Of a stretch of 64,000 nt of DNA, positions 26,209-35,572 are shown in pieces. The stretch is from Chloroflexota bacterium (GTDB lineage: Bacteria > Chloroflexota > Anaerolineae > UBA4142): the NCBI GenBank assembly GCA_023381515.1, contig JAMCQI010000091.1:28920-92919 (forward strand). The letters run 5' to 3'. Position 1 is the first letter of the stretch. Every line of letters begins with the position of its first letter. The translations under genes and the position numbers were made by a program. The notes under the pieces were generated by a model that did no database searches, was not told the DNA's origin, and was given only the letters and a program-made list of their open reading frames with translations.

Positions 26209-27091
26209 CACCACAAGCTCTATCTCGATTCGTCCGCTCCTGGATTGGAGCGAGTACCACGCCGCCGAAGTATTGCAGAAGGTTGTATGGCAAATGGCCG
26301 ACTGGCGTGACGTTGTGCCCGCGGAACTGCTCATCACTGCACAACGAGGCGGTGGATTTGTCCTGGGGGCCTTTGATTCCGCATCGGACGGACGGCTCGT
26401 CGGTTTGGCCTTTAGTTTTGTTGGAATCGATGAGGGACCGCACGACTCTGTGTTCAAACAGTGCTCCCATTTGCTCGCGGTCCTCCCCGAGTACCAATCT
26501 CGAAAAATAGGAGTGCAACTCAAGCTCAAGCAACGCGAACTGACCCTGGCACAGGGCATTCCCCTGATGACCTGGACCTACGATCCGCTTTTATTCCTCA
26601 ACGCCCGCCTGAATCTCGCGCGTCTCGGGGCCGTTGCGCGGCGATACATTCCGAACGCCTACGGTGATATGTCCGATGGATTGAATGCCGGTCTCCCCTC
26701 AGACCGGTTCCAAGTCGAGTGGTGGTTGAATTCCTCCCGGGCTGTCCGGGGCGCGGCGGGCGAACCTCCCCATGCTGATTGGGCTGCACTTGTGCGCGCG
26801 GGCGCCCGCGAGGTTTTCGATATCGCCTGGGACGGTCCATTCCCTAGCATCCAAGCTGTGCACGCATTGGGCGGCGACTCTCTCTGCGTCGAGATTCCCA
26901 GCGACCTCGCGGCCCTCAAGGCGCACGCGCCCGACCTCGCCCGCGAATGGCGCTCGCGCACTCGGGACGTTTTTGAACGCGCGTTTGGGGCCGGTTATAC
27001 GGCCCAAGACCTCGTCATGACTCAAGGCGAGCCGCGCCGGGCCGCCTACGTGCTGACACGTACCCCTGTCGACACAGGCGGATTGCGGTGA
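26198..27091 (+). CDS. GNAT-superfamily acetyltransferase-like protein
   Basis: Protein of 297 residues, similar to the 'predicted GNAT superfamily acetyltransferase' group (COG3375-like). The N-terminal half has the fold elements GGFVLGAFDSASDGRLVGLAFSF and LPEYQSRKIGVQLKLKQRE, where Q/R-x-x-G-x-G/A binding of acetyl-CoA is expected (here SRKIGVQ). MTWTYDPL, NLARLGAVARRYIPNAYGDM and DRFQVEWWL are typical of that group. ATG 26198 overlaps the preceding gene by 11 nt. Substrate unknown. Confidence 0.8.
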   Translation: MTISTTSSISIRPLLDWSEYHAAEVLQKVVWQMADWRDVVPAELLITAQRGGGFVLGAFDSASDGRLVGLAFSFVGIDEGPHDSVFKQCSHLLAVLPEYQSRKIGVQLKLKQRELTLAQGIPLMTWTYDPLLFLNARLNLARLGAVARRYIPNAYGDMSDGLNAGLPSDRFQVEWWLNSSRAVRGAAGEPPHADWAALVRAGAREVFDIAWDGPFPSIQAVHALGGDSLCVEIPSDLAALKAHAPDLAREWRSRTRDVFERAFGAGYTAQDLVMTQGEPRRAAYVLTRTPVDTGGLR

Positions 27092-27123
27092 TCGCCGTCA
27101 GGCGACACTAATGGACAACTCCC

Positions 27124-29238
27124 TTGATTGCCGGTGAGCTTGCGCTCAACCATCCTGTTTCGCTTTCCCGATGGCAATTCGTCCGCGCCTTGCTCATTGG
27201 CGCACTTTTTGCCGCCGCCTTGGGTCTGATCCTCACTTTTGAAACCCTTCAGGGACCGGTTCCTTTCATTGCCGGTCAAGTCAGCCCCAAAACGATCCTC
27301 GCCCCTGTGCGGATTACGTTTGCCAGCCAGCTAGAGACTGCCGACGCGCGGGCCAAAGCAGAAGCGCAAGTGCAGGACGTCTACGACCCAGCGAATGCAG
27401 AGCTGGACCGCGAGCAAGTTCGGCTGGCCACCCGCGTTTTCGATCACCTCGACTCTGTCCGCCACGATCCCTTTACGACCCTTGACCAAAAACTCGAGTG
27501 GGTCCAATCTATTCCCACACTGACGCTTCCAGCTCTCACTCTGAGCCGGACGCTGGCCCTGGACGAACCGACGTTCCATCAGATGGTGAACGAGACGCTC
27601 ATTGTTCTCGATGTGACGATGCGAGATGAAATTCGGCAGACGGACCTACCTTCCGAATATGCAAAGATTCCGTCGCGTGTGAGTCTCGCCCTCAACGCCG
27701 ATCAGGCCGATCTCGTTTCTCAATGGACTCGACTCTTTGTCGTCCCGAACAGCTCCTTCAACGCCCAAAAAACAAGCGAATTGCGAGCCGCGGCGCGCGA
27801 GCGGGTCGGTACGGTCTATCACACGATAGAGCAAGGTGAAGCGATCGTGCGCGAGGGCGAAGTGATCACCCCATTGGCGGTCGAGTCCCTCGAGGCGCTC
27901 GGGATCATGCGTGCACGGCCGACACCCCTGGACATCATTGGGCCCGCGCTCTTTGCCATCCTGCTGGTGCTCATCCTTGCCGTGTATCTCATTCGGCTCC
28001 GACCGGCTCTGTTTATGCACACGCGGGCGTTGCTGCTCGTTGCCTGTGTATTCTTGGTCTTTGCCGCGGGGGCCAAGCTCACGGCGGCCACACAGCCCGT
28101 TTTCCTCTACCTCTACCCGGTCAGTGCGTCCGTCATGCTCCTCGCCGTCCTCATCGACCCGGTGGTCGCACTCGGAGTAGCGCTGCCACTTGCCCTCCTC
28201 ATGGGATTCGTAACGCACAGCTCGCTCGAGTTTGTGAGCTATGCCCTCGTGGGTAGTCTTGTCGCCGCTTTGACTTTGGGCCGCATCGAGCGACTCCCTG
28301 CGTTCCTGTGGACTGGAGTCTACGTGGCGCTGGCGAACGCCGCGGTGATTGGAACTTTTCGGGTCGTCTCGCACGATGCCGACTTTGTCACCTGGGGGCA
28401 GCAACTCCTTGCGGCTATGGGAAATGGCGCCCTCGCCGGTCTATTCGCCATCGGCAGCCTCTTCGTCTTGGGCAAACTCTTTGGGATAACGACTTCTCTC
28501 GAACTCATCGATCTAGCCCGGCCGACTCATCCGCTGCTGCTAAAGCTTCTGAGCGACGCGCCCGGCACCTATCACCACAGCTTGGTCGTCGGGCAATTAG
28601 CGGAGCATGCCGCTCAGCGGATCGGCGCCGATCCGCTCCTCGTCCGCGTGGGGGCTTACTATCACGATGTCGGCAAGACACGCGAGCCTCAGATGTTTAT
28701 TGAGAACCAACTTGACGGCCGGAACGTTCACGATGAACTCGAACCACATCAGAGTGCAGAGATCGTGATTGGTCATATCTCGAGCGGCCTGGAACTGGCG
28801 AAAAAACATCGTCTCCCGAAGCGCTTGGTGGAGTTCATTCCGCAGCACCACGGTACCACCCTCGCCGCCTATTTTCACCGCATGGCACTCAAGACGAATG
28901 GGAACAACTCTACCAACGAACAGGACTTTCGTTATCCCGGACCCAAACCGCAATCACGCGAGGCCGCTATTCTCATGCTGGCGGATGGGATCGAGGCAAC
29001 CACCCGGGCTGAGCGCCCAGCAACACAGGAAGCGATCCGTGCCATCATCAATCGAATCACCGACGAGCGCTTGCGCGACGGCCAACTGGACGACAGCGAT
29101 GTGACCCTGCGCGACCTTCAGCGGATCAAAGACGCTTTCTTTGACGTAATGCAGGGGCTGTATCATTCGAGAGTCATATACCCAGAGCCACCAGCAGCTC
29201 CGGAGAGCACTTCCACCGAAGCCAAGCCCCAAGCTTGA
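27124..29238 (+). CDS. pgpH: 7TM-HD phosphohydrolase PgpH
   Basis: Membrane c-di-AMP phosphodiesterase family. It has 704 residues: a membrane segment near 20-40, an extracytoplasmic 7TMR-HDED domain (about 50-265), seven membrane helices (about 275-455), and a cytoplasmic HD domain. The HD residues are visible in TYHHSLVVGQLAEHA and YYHDVGKTREP, with later HH in QHHGTTLAAYF. The start is a TTG at 27124; no better in-frame ATG precedes the first helix. Its stop lies just before ybeY, the common pgpH-ybeY pairing. Substrate is taken from family knowledge (Listeria PgpH). Confidence 0.92.
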   Translation: MIAGELALNHPVSLSRWQFVRALLIGALFAAALGLILTFETLQGPVPFIAGQVSPKTILAPVRITFASQLETADARAKAEAQVQDVYDPANAELDREQVRLATRVFDHLDSVRHDPFTTLDQKLEWVQSIPTLTLPALTLSRTLALDEPTFHQMVNETLIVLDVTMRDEIRQTDLPSEYAKIPSRVSLALNADQADLVSQWTRLFVVPNSSFNAQKTSELRAAARERVGTVYHTIEQGEAIVREGEVITPLAVESLEALGIMRARPTPLDIIGPALFAILLVLILAVYLIRLRPALFMHTRALLLVACVFLVFAAGAKLTAATQPVFLYLYPVSASVMLLAVLIDPVVALGVALPLALLMGFVTHSSLEFVSYALVGSLVAALTLGRIERLPAFLWTGVYVALANAAVIGTFRVVSHDADFVTWGQQLLAAMGNGALAGLFAIGSLFVLGKLFGITTSLELIDLARPTHPLLLKLLSDAPGTYHHSLVVGQLAEHAAQRIGADPLLVRVGAYYHDVGKTREPQMFIENQLDGRNVHDELEPHQSAEIVIGHISSGLELAKKHRLPKRLVEFIPQHHGTTLAAYFHRMALKTNGNNSTNEQDFRYPGPKPQSREAAILMLADGIEATTRAERPATQEAIRAIINRITDERLRDGQLDDSDVTLRDLQRIKDAFFDVMQGLYHSRVIYPEPPAAPESTSTEAKPQA

Positions 29239-29258
29239 GCCAGGGCGGCCGGACGCGT

Positions 29259-29684
29259 ATGGAAATCTCGATTCGCAGTCAGCGCCGCTTCTCAAACCGG
29301 GTGGACCGTGCCCGCCTCGCTCGTATCGCCGCACGTGCTGTGAGGCTGGAGAAGGACGAGCGAGGGCTGACGGTCTATGTTACAGACGATGCCGAGATGC
29401 GAAATATGAATCGCCGGTTTCATCATACCGATCGCTCCACGGATGTTCTCTCCTTTCCATCCGCCGAGCCCAGTTATCTCGGAGACATTGTGATCTCATT
29501 CGAGCGCGCGCGGGCACAGGCAGCCCGGGCGGGCTGGAGGGTTGGCGATGAACTCGAGTTGCTCGTGGTGCACGGGATTTTGCATCTGCTAGGATACGAT
29601 GACCTCTCCCCGCGTTCCCGACGTGCGATGTGGGTGCGGCAGAGAGTAATTTTGGGACATGCGGTTAAAGGAGAAGAGCTGTGA
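29259..29684 (+). CDS. ybeY: Endoribonuclease YbeY
   Basis: Metal-dependent RNase involved in 16S rRNA 3' maturation and ribosome quality control. It has 141 residues from ATG 29259; a TTG at 29235 would give eight more. NRRFHHTDRSTDVLSFP and GDIVIS are typical. The metal motif normally reads HGxLHLxGYDH; here it is HGILHLLGYDD, so the third His is Asp. Asp can ligand zinc, so activity is possible. Its stop overlaps the GTG of the next gene. Confidence 0.9.
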   Translation: MEISIRSQRRFSNRVDRARLARIAARAVRLEKDERGLTVYVTDDAEMRNMNRRFHHTDRSTDVLSFPSAEPSYLGDIVISFERARAQAARAGWRVGDELELLVVHGILHLLGYDDLSPRSRRAMWVRQRVILGHAVKGEEL

Positions 29685-30928
29685 TTTTGGATGCGGTTAA
29701 GGTTCGCTCGCACTTTCCTTCGCTCAGGAGCGGCGATGTCTTTTTCGATAATCCGGGCGGGACGCAGGTCCCGCAGCAGGTCATCGATGCCGTCGTCGAT
29801 TATTACAGAACGTCCAACTCGAATGTCCATGGCGCCTTTTTCACCGCGCGCCGGACGGACACCGTGGTTGCCGAGGCCCGCGCAGCGATGGCTGATTTCC
29901 TGAACGCCTCTTCGCCTCGCGAAATTGCCTTTGGGCCGAACATGACGACCCTGACTTTTAGTGTTTCTCGGGCTATTGGCCGGACTCTTGAACCAGGGGA
30001 TGAAATCATCCTTACGCGGATGGACCACGATGCGAATATTGCACCCTGGCTTGCACTCGAGGAACGCGGCGCTGTCATTCGCTGGATGGACATTCATCCA
30101 GAGGATTGCACCCTAAATCTCGCCGATTTGGACAACCAGCTTTCTGGCAAGACCCGGGTGGTCGCCTTGGGAGGTGCATCGAACGCCGTCGGAACGATCA
30201 ATGACCTAAAGAGGGTGACGGCTCTGGCCCACCGAGCGGGCGCCGTTGTTTTTGTAGATGCCGTGCACCTGGCACCTCATGCTCCGATCGACGTCCGAGC
30301 GCTCGACTGCGATCTCCTGGCCTGCTCAGCTTACAAGTTCTACGGTCCACACGTAGGCGTCCTCTACGGCAAGTACGACTTGCTTGAACGGCTGCCCGCC
30401 TACAAGGTCCGTCCGGCCGGCCATGAACCGCCGGTCAAATTCGAAACGGGCACCCAAAACCACGAGGGCCTGGCCGGCGTACGGGCAGCCGTCGACTATG
30501 TCGCTTCAATCGGCGAGGAGTACGGCAAGCCGTTCGCGAATGGTTTGGGACTGTATCAAGGCCGCCGTCTGCAGCTCAAGACCGCACTCGCCGCAATTCA
30601 GGCGGATGAACGCGTGCTGTTCACACGCCTCCTCGAGGGTCTGAAAGAAATAAGCGGCATCCGCATCTATGGCATTACCGACCCTTCTCGCTTTGATTGC
30701 CGCACTCCCACCGTCGCCTTTACGCTCCGGGACCATACTCCGCGCGCCATCGCAGAGTACCTGGGCCAACAAGGAATTTATGTGTGGGACGGCAACTATT
30801 ACGCCCTTGCGATTATAGAGCGCCTGGGGCTGGAGGGCCACGGCGGCGCCGTGCGCGTCGGCCTGGCGCACTACAACACCGTAGAAGAAGTGGATCGATT
30901 CCTGGAGGCAATGAAAAAGATCCAATGA
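29681..30928 (+). CDS. Cysteine desulfurase-like class V aminotransferase
   Basis: PLP enzyme of 415 residues, close to the VC1184/TIGR01976-type group rather than IscS or SufS. Motifs are FFDNPGGTQVPQ, SNVHGAFFTARRTD, GPNMTTLTF, DHDANIAPW, FVDAVHLAPHAPIDV, and SAYKFYGPHVGVL, where Lys binds PLP. ATG-less start: GTG 29681 overlaps the ybeY stop (GTGA). Its own stop overlaps the ftcD start (ATGA). The reaction is not established for this group; no Fe-S scaffold gene is adjacent. Confidence 0.85.
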   Translation: MILDAVKVRSHFPSLRSGDVFFDNPGGTQVPQQVIDAVVDYYRTSNSNVHGAFFTARRTDTVVAEARAAMADFLNASSPREIAFGPNMTTLTFSVSRAIGRTLEPGDEIILTRMDHDANIAPWLALEERGAVIRWMDIHPEDCTLNLADLDNQLSGKTRVVALGGASNAVGTINDLKRVTALAHRAGAVVFVDAVHLAPHAPIDVRALDCDLLACSAYKFYGPHVGVLYGKYDLLERLPAYKVRPAGHEPPVKFETGTQNHEGLAGVRAAVDYVASIGEEYGKPFANGLGLYQGRRLQLKTALAAIQADERVLFTRLLEGLKEISGIRIYGITDPSRFDCRTPTVAFTLRDHTPRAIAEYLGQQGIYVWDGNYYALAIIERLGLEGHGGAVRVGLAHYNTVEEVDRFLEAMKKIQ

Positions 30929-31818
30929 ACAAAATTGTCGAATGCGTTCCGAATTTTTCCGAGGGAAGGAGAAGAAACGTCGTGGAGGCGATCGCCGATG
31001 CGATCGCGAGCGCGGGCGTAAAAATCCTGGACCGCGAGCTGGACGCCGACCATAACCGGTCGGTGATCACTTTTGCAGGCGAACCCGAGGCCGTCGCCGA
31101 GGGGGCTTTTCGTGGCATCCGGACGGCCGCGGCGCTCATCAACCTTGATACTCACCGCGGCGAGCACCCGCGCATCGGCGCAACGGATGTGGTGCCGTTC
31201 GTGCCTGTCCGCGCAGTAACGATGGAAGAGTGTATCGCGCTCGCGCGGCGGCTTGGTGAGCGCGTGGCGAGGGAACTGGATATTCCTGTTTATCTCTACG
31301 AGCGGGCAGCGACTCGCCCCGAGCGCCGGGACCTCGCTTTTATTCGCCGCGGCGAGTATGAGGCCCTCAAAGACGAGATCGGGACGAATCCGGATCGCGC
31401 ACCCGATTTCGGGCCCACGCGCGTGGGCACCGCGGGCGCGACCGTGATCGGTGCACGGCCATTCTTGATTGCCTACAATGTCAATCTGGCGACCGGTAAA
31501 TTGTCCGTTGCCAAGGAGATCGCCCGCACTATCCGGGAAAAGAACGGAGGGCTCAAATCGGTCAAAGCCAAGGGCTTTATGCTGCACGAGAAAAACCTAG
31601 CCCAGGTCTCGATGAACCTGACCGACTTTACTGTAACAGGTATGCTCGCAGCGTTCAATACCGTCAAAGCTGAGGCAGAAAAAAGAGGCGTACAAGTCCT
31701 CGAAAGCGAACTCATCGGGCTCGTCCCGCTCGAAGCGCTCACACAGATTGCTTCGCAGGCGCTGCAACTCCCCGGCTTGGGCCCGCAGCAGGTAATAGAA
31801 ACCAAGCTCTTTGATTGA
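30925..31818 (+). CDS. ftcD: Glutamate formimidoyltransferase
   Basis: Transfers the formimino group of N-formimino-glutamate to tetrahydrofolate in histidine degradation. It has 297 residues and only the transferase part, without the cyclodeaminase domain of the animal enzyme. Motifs are ECVPNFSEGRR, HRGEHPRIGATDVVPFVPV and YNVNLATGKLSVAKEIARTIRE. ATG 30925 overlaps the previous stop. It faces hutI, which makes formimino-glutamate's precursor, so both genes probably serve histidine use. hutH and hutU are not in the window. Confidence 0.93.
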   Translation: MNKIVECVPNFSEGRRRNVVEAIADAIASAGVKILDRELDADHNRSVITFAGEPEAVAEGAFRGIRTAAALINLDTHRGEHPRIGATDVVPFVPVRAVTMEECIALARRLGERVARELDIPVYLYERAATRPERRDLAFIRRGEYEALKDEIGTNPDRAPDFGPTRVGTAGATVIGARPFLIAYNVNLATGKLSVAKEIARTIREKNGGLKSVKAKGFMLHEKNLAQVSMNLTDFTVTGMLAAFNTVKAEAEKRGVQVLESELIGLVPLEALTQIASQALQLPGLGPQQVIETKLFD

Positions 31819-31914
31819 GCACAACAAGGCCCCTAGCCCGACATCATTCGTCTCGAACGCTATCATGATCCCTCGAGCCAGATAAGCTCTGTCCAAATCA
31901 CGCCCGAGTTCATT

Positions 31915-33180
31915 TCATGAACCGGAAACGATTCTGCCCCGCTTGACGACCAGCTCTATCGGGTTCCAACCGAACCGGTAGGCGAGATGGCTATAGTCCG
32001 GCACGTCCGCGATTACGACGTCTGCCAACTTGCCTGGCTCTAGCGAGCCGACCTCGCCGGCCACACCAAGGGATGCTGCCGCATTGATCGTCGCCGCCGC
32101 AATCGCCTCGGCCGGAGTCAATCCCTCATAGCGGCACGCCAACGCTACGATGAACGGGATGGATTCGCACCAGCAAGTGCCGGGATTGATATCGCTCCCC
32201 AGCGCCACAGGGACGTTTTCCTCGATAAAGGCGCGGCCGTCGGAAAAACGCGTCTGCCCCAGTCCAAAGGTCGTCCCCGGCAAGAGGACGGCAGTTACGC
32301 CCGCTTCCGCCATCTTTCGCATCTCTTCCCGCTGTGTCACCATCAAATGGTCTGCGCTTGCCGCGCCCAGCTCTGCCGCAAGCGCTGCCGCGCCCAGGTT
32401 GGCGAACTCGTCCGCGTGCACGCGCAATCCAAAGCCCAAATCTTTAGCATGGGTCAGAATTTCCTGCGTCTGCTCCAGAGTAAAGGCACCTTGATCGCAA
32501 AAGACGTCGCAATACAAGCCCGGAAATCGAAAGTCGAAATTTGAGGCCCGAATGACAGGCAGCATTCCATCGATGATTGAATCCACGTACTCGTCCTCAC
32601 GGCCCTTGAATTCCTCTGGAACGACGTGGGCACCCAGAAAGGTCGGGACTAAATCGATCGGTTGTTGTGCGTCCAGGAGGCTTATCACCTTGAGGAGCTT
32701 GACTTCATTCGTCAAATCCAAGCCGTAGCCTGTCTTTACCTCGGCGGTCGTCGTCCCATGCGCGAGCATGTGTGCAAGTCGAACCGCGGACTGCGCCACC
32801 AAGTCGTCAACCGATGCCGCCCGCGTAGCACGCACCGTGCTCATGATTCCGCCGCCCGCCTTCTGGATCTCCAGGTACGTCGCGCCCTGCAGCCGCATCT
32901 CGAATTCACCGGCGCGGTCGCCGGCAAAGACGACATGCGTATGAGCATCCACCAGGCCGGGCAAGATGATCTTGCCTCGGGCATCGATCTTGCGCGTCTC
33001 GGGACCCGCCAATCCGAGGAGGTCGAGCGTATCGCCGACGGCGATGATTCGTTCCCCTTCAATGGCAATGGCGCCATTACGCAGGATACCCAAATCGCTA
33101 TGCGCTTGACCCCACTTGGGGGCTGGCCCGGCGAGCGTAAGCACTTGGTTGGCAGAGTGGATGATGAGATCAATCGGCAT
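31915..33180 (-). CDS. hutI: Imidazolonepropionase
   Basis: Hydrolyses imidazolone propionate to N-formimino-glutamate, the third step of histidine degradation. It has 421 residues of the amidohydrolase fold. Metal and substrate motifs: GLVDAHTHVVFAGDR, TTTAEVKTGYGLD, GAHVVPEEF, RVHADEFANLGAA, SADHL and LGSDINPGTC. ATG 33180 has AAAGG 6 nt upstream; a TTG at 33204 is the longer alternative. It lies directly after the DUF554 gene on the same strand and converges with ftcD. Confidence 0.94.
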   Translation of the reverse strand: MPIDLIIHSANQVLTLAGPAPKWGQAHSDLGILRNGAIAIEGERIIAVGDTLDLLGLAGPETRKIDARGKIILPGLVDAHTHVVFAGDRAGEFEMRLQGATYLEIQKAGGGIMSTVRATRAASVDDLVAQSAVRLAHMLAHGTTTAEVKTGYGLDLTNEVKLLKVISLLDAQQPIDLVPTFLGAHVVPEEFKGREDEYVDSIIDGMLPVIRASNFDFRFPGLYCDVFCDQGAFTLEQTQEILTHAKDLGFGLRVHADEFANLGAAALAAELGAASADHLMVTQREEMRKMAEAGVTAVLLPGTTFGLGQTRFSDGRAFIEENVPVALGSDINPGTCWCESIPFIVALACRYEGLTPAEAIAAATINAAASLGVAGEVGSLEPGKLADVVIADVPDYSHLAYRFGWNPIELVVKRGRIVSGS

Positions 33181-33200
33181 AGGTGGCCTTTCAATCCTTA

Positions 33201-33914
33201 TCAACCGATCCTGAGAGCCGCGAGCACGACGACAATCGCGGGAGCGATGAAGATGGCCGGCAGGAGGTTCGCCACACGGATGCGCTTCAGATCAAGCAAC
33301 AGGAGGCCGATACCCATGATGAGCACGCCGCCGGTCGCAGACATTTCGACCACCCAGGGAGTATCGCGCGTCACCGATCCCAGCGCGCTCCCCAAGAGCA
33401 TGGTGACGGCGCTAATTCCACCCTGGTAGAGCAAGACCGGTAACGCCGCGAAAGCAACTCCGACGCCCAGCGTCGATGCAAAAGCCAGGCCGGCAAACCC
33501 GTCCAAGGTGGACTTGATGGCCAGGAGCTTGAAATCGCCGATGAGCCCATCCTGGATAGCGCCCAGGATAGCGAGCGGGCCGACACAATAAACAAGGCTG
33601 GCTGTGACAAACCCACGCGTAAAGTTCCCCGCCTCGCCACCTCGCGCAAAGCGCTCCTCTAGCTTCTGACCGATCGTGTCCAGACGCGCTTGAATCTGCA
33701 ACAGTTCGCCGATGACTCCCCCGACCAGGATGCTGGCCAGGACGATGAGAATATTCTGGGTGGTCAAAGCCATCTGCATTCCAATGACAAGAGTCAACAA
33801 ACCCAATCCATGCATCACCGTCTCGCGCACCTTGTCCGGCAGTCGGCCGCCCAACAATGTGCCCAGCGTCCCGCCAATGACGACGGTCGCTACATTGATC
33901 AATGTCCCAATCAC
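33201..33914 (-). CDS. DUF554 family membrane protein
   Basis: Integral membrane protein of 237 residues with about seven hydrophobic segments. Hallmarks are the start MIGTLINVATVVIGGTLGTLLG, GLGLLTLVIGMQMAL, and FTRGFVTASLVYCVGPLAILGAIQDGL, all typical of DUF554 (YdfK-like). The function is unknown. ATG 33914. It precedes hutI by about 20 nt, so they may be co-transcribed; transport linked to histidine use is only a guess. Confidence 0.9.
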   Translation of the reverse strand: MIGTLINVATVVIGGTLGTLLGGRLPDKVRETVMHGLGLLTLVIGMQMALTTQNILIVLASILVGGVIGELLQIQARLDTIGQKLEERFARGGEAGNFTRGFVTASLVYCVGPLAILGAIQDGLIGDFKLLAIKSTLDGFAGLAFASTLGVGVAFAALPVLLYQGGISAVTMLLGSALGSVTRDTPWVVEMSATGGVLIMGIGLLLLDLKRIRVANLLPAIFIAPAIVVVLAALRIG

Positions 33915-33942
33915 GCTTCCCCTTTTGCATTCATGAATAAAG

Positions 33943-34031
33943 ATTTATGATTTACGATTTAGTATTCCCGACCCGTGGCAGGAGTACCTTCCTCACTGCG
34001 AACCAGAAATCAGAAATCGTAAATCATAAAT
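33943..34031. repeat. Perfect 18-bp inverted repeat, AT-rich
   Basis: ATTTATGATTTACGATTT (33943-33960) and its exact complement (34014-34031), with a 53-nt spacer. It lies between two minus-strand genes and overlaps the downstream end of the DUF1786 gene's intergenic space. The arms contain an internal GATTTA iteration. It may be an extended hairpin or the ends of a small non-autonomous element; no duplication of flanks is evident. Confidence 0.8.
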
Positions 34032-34034
34032 TAC

Positions 34035-35138
34035 TCACACTGTCTCCCTAGCTTCATCCAGCCCCCGGTTGATTTCCGGCGCGCTGTCGGGATTGAGCGC
34101 CGCATAGGCCCTTACGAGGCCGTAGCACCCCGCCAGCATCATATCTCCATAAGGAGTAGCAAAATATGGATCAAAGCGAGAGTGGAGGAGCATCCCCCGT
34201 CGGGGTCCGACGATCGCGAGAAAATCGAGCGGGACGGGCCGCTTGTCCAACACAAGCGCCCCATGCCCTTTCGAGCCGAACACCGCGTCATGTGTCAGTG
34301 TGCCCTCCACGAGTCGCTGGATGAACTGCTCCAATTGCTCCCGTTTCAACTCGCCCGTATGATGCTCGAACAGGCCAGCAATAACGCCATCGTCAAAGCG
34401 GAAGGCCAGGGTGTGAAAGTTGCCAACATTGGCTATAACCGCGGTCGGGTGAGCCCGCACCCGGTCATCTTCCATCGCGCCGAGCACTGCGGCGGGCGCC
34501 GTGTCCATGATAAGAAGCGGCGCATCCGCCCTGATGCTGTCCGCCACCGCTTGCATGCGAGTGAGACGCGGTGGAATCTGGCCGCGCATAAAAGCAAAGG
34601 CGGCAGGACTGTTCAAGGCCTTGATGCGCTCCGCCAGAAACTCGAAACGGAACAGCCGGTCGCTATAGCCCGGCGGGGCATTCCCATGGTCAAACACCGC
34701 GACCGCGAGAGCATCGAAATCGAGGTCGATGCCAAATGCGGCAAAAGCGCGCCCCAGCGCAACCAGGTCGACGTCTCGCATCTCGACGCGGCGAATGTTT
34801 GGCAAGTGCGCCGCCTCCTCCTGGCTCACGACCTGGATGCCCGACTTTCGCACTTCTTCCAGGTCATCGTTAAAGCTCTTGGCCGCTTCTGGAGTCGCGT
34901 AGACTCGCCGGCCCGCACGCAAATGGTCTTCCGCTGCCCAACTCGAAGGACCGCCTCCCATGATCGTGCCGGTCAGCAGTACGTCCTCATTTTGAACCGT
35001 CGCTTGCTTGATTTGTCTGGCAACGAGCACGGTCGGAGAGGGCATAATCAGCTGAAGGCAGTTCTCGACTTCAATCGTCGTGTCAAAGAGCAGGATGTCT
35101 TGAGTTCCTGTCCCAACATCTATCGCAAGTATCTTCAT
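34035..35138 (-). CDS. DUF1786 family ASKHA-like protein
   Basis: Protein of 367 residues, DUF1786. The start MKILAIDVGTGTQDILLFD is an actin/Hsp70-type phosphate-1 loop. GTIMGGGPSSWAA, FDHGNAPPGYSDRLFRF and VIANVGNFHTLAF are further family elements. Earlier databases sometimes call this group pyruvate formate-lyase activating enzyme-like, without support. ATG 35138 overlaps the NUDIX stop (ATGA). The function is unknown; ATP-binding is inferred. Confidence 0.85.
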   Translation of the reverse strand: MKILAIDVGTGTQDILLFDTTIEVENCLQLIMPSPTVLVARQIKQATVQNEDVLLTGTIMGGGPSSWAAEDHLRAGRRVYATPEAAKSFNDDLEEVRKSGIQVVSQEEAAHLPNIRRVEMRDVDLVALGRAFAAFGIDLDFDALAVAVFDHGNAPPGYSDRLFRFEFLAERIKALNSPAAFAFMRGQIPPRLTRMQAVADSIRADAPLLIMDTAPAAVLGAMEDDRVRAHPTAVIANVGNFHTLAFRFDDGVIAGLFEHHTGELKREQLEQFIQRLVEGTLTHDAVFGSKGHGALVLDKRPVPLDFLAIVGPRRGMLLHSRFDPYFATPYGDMMLAGCYGLVRAYAALNPDSAPEINRGLDEARETV

Positions 35139-35572
35139 ACTGCGCCCTTCTGATTATTCATGAACTCATTCGCCTCGACTAAAAGATCCCTCAGCCCCTT
35201 GAACTTTAGTCTGCCCAGCGCCTCGTCGAGAGTCAACCAGACCCAGTCCTCGTGCTCCCACGAAATCTGGACCGTTTCGCTCCGGGCCTCGGCCAGAAAG
35301 TAGATCGCCTGTTTGTGAATTCGCTGCCCGCGCCGTTGATACCAATAATCGTCCACCTTACGAAATCCGGATACCAGATTCACTTCGAGACCGGTCTCTT
35401 CCCGGATCTCGCGCAAAGCCGCCGCCCGCTCATCTTCGTGGGCTTCAATCATCCCTTTCGGAAATCCCCAGTAGGTGGAAAGGAGCAGCAGGTATTTGAT
35501 CTCTTCGCCGCGGTAATAGACGACGGCTCCCGCGGACTCGTCGGCGGCTCGGGCCGATCCTACTCTACTCAA
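35135..35572 (-). CDS. NUDIX hydrolase
   Basis: Protein of 145 residues. The Nudix box is G-x5-E-x7-REIREETG-L (in GMIEAHEDERAAALREIREE), and WGFPKG precedes it. The sequence around it (AGAVVYYR, YLLLLSTYWGFPKG) is most like diadenosine tetraphosphatase-type members, but substrate is not certain. The start is a TTG at 35572, which overlaps the BtuF-like stop (TTGA). The next gene overlaps its stop, so the three genes are tightly coupled. Confidence 0.88.
   Translation of the reverse strand: MSRVGSARAADESAGAVVYYRGEEIKYLLLLSTYWGFPKGMIEAHEDERAAALREIREETGLEVNLVSGFRKVDDYWYQRRGQRIHKQAIYFLAEARSETVQISWEHEDWVWLTLDEALGRLKFKGLRDLLVEANEFMNNQKGAV

Noticed and set aside
27091..27124. ATG at 27111 as pgpH start
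   Set aside because: It is out of frame and stops after eight codons; the TTG at 27124 is in frame with the first membrane helix.
30697..30924. Longer ftcD start
   Set aside because: It overlaps the aminotransferase gene; ATG 30925 with ATGA overlap gives the standard N-terminus MNKIVECVPNF.
32662..33429. 255-codon plus-strand frame
   Set aside because: Antisense to hutI and the DUF554 gene.
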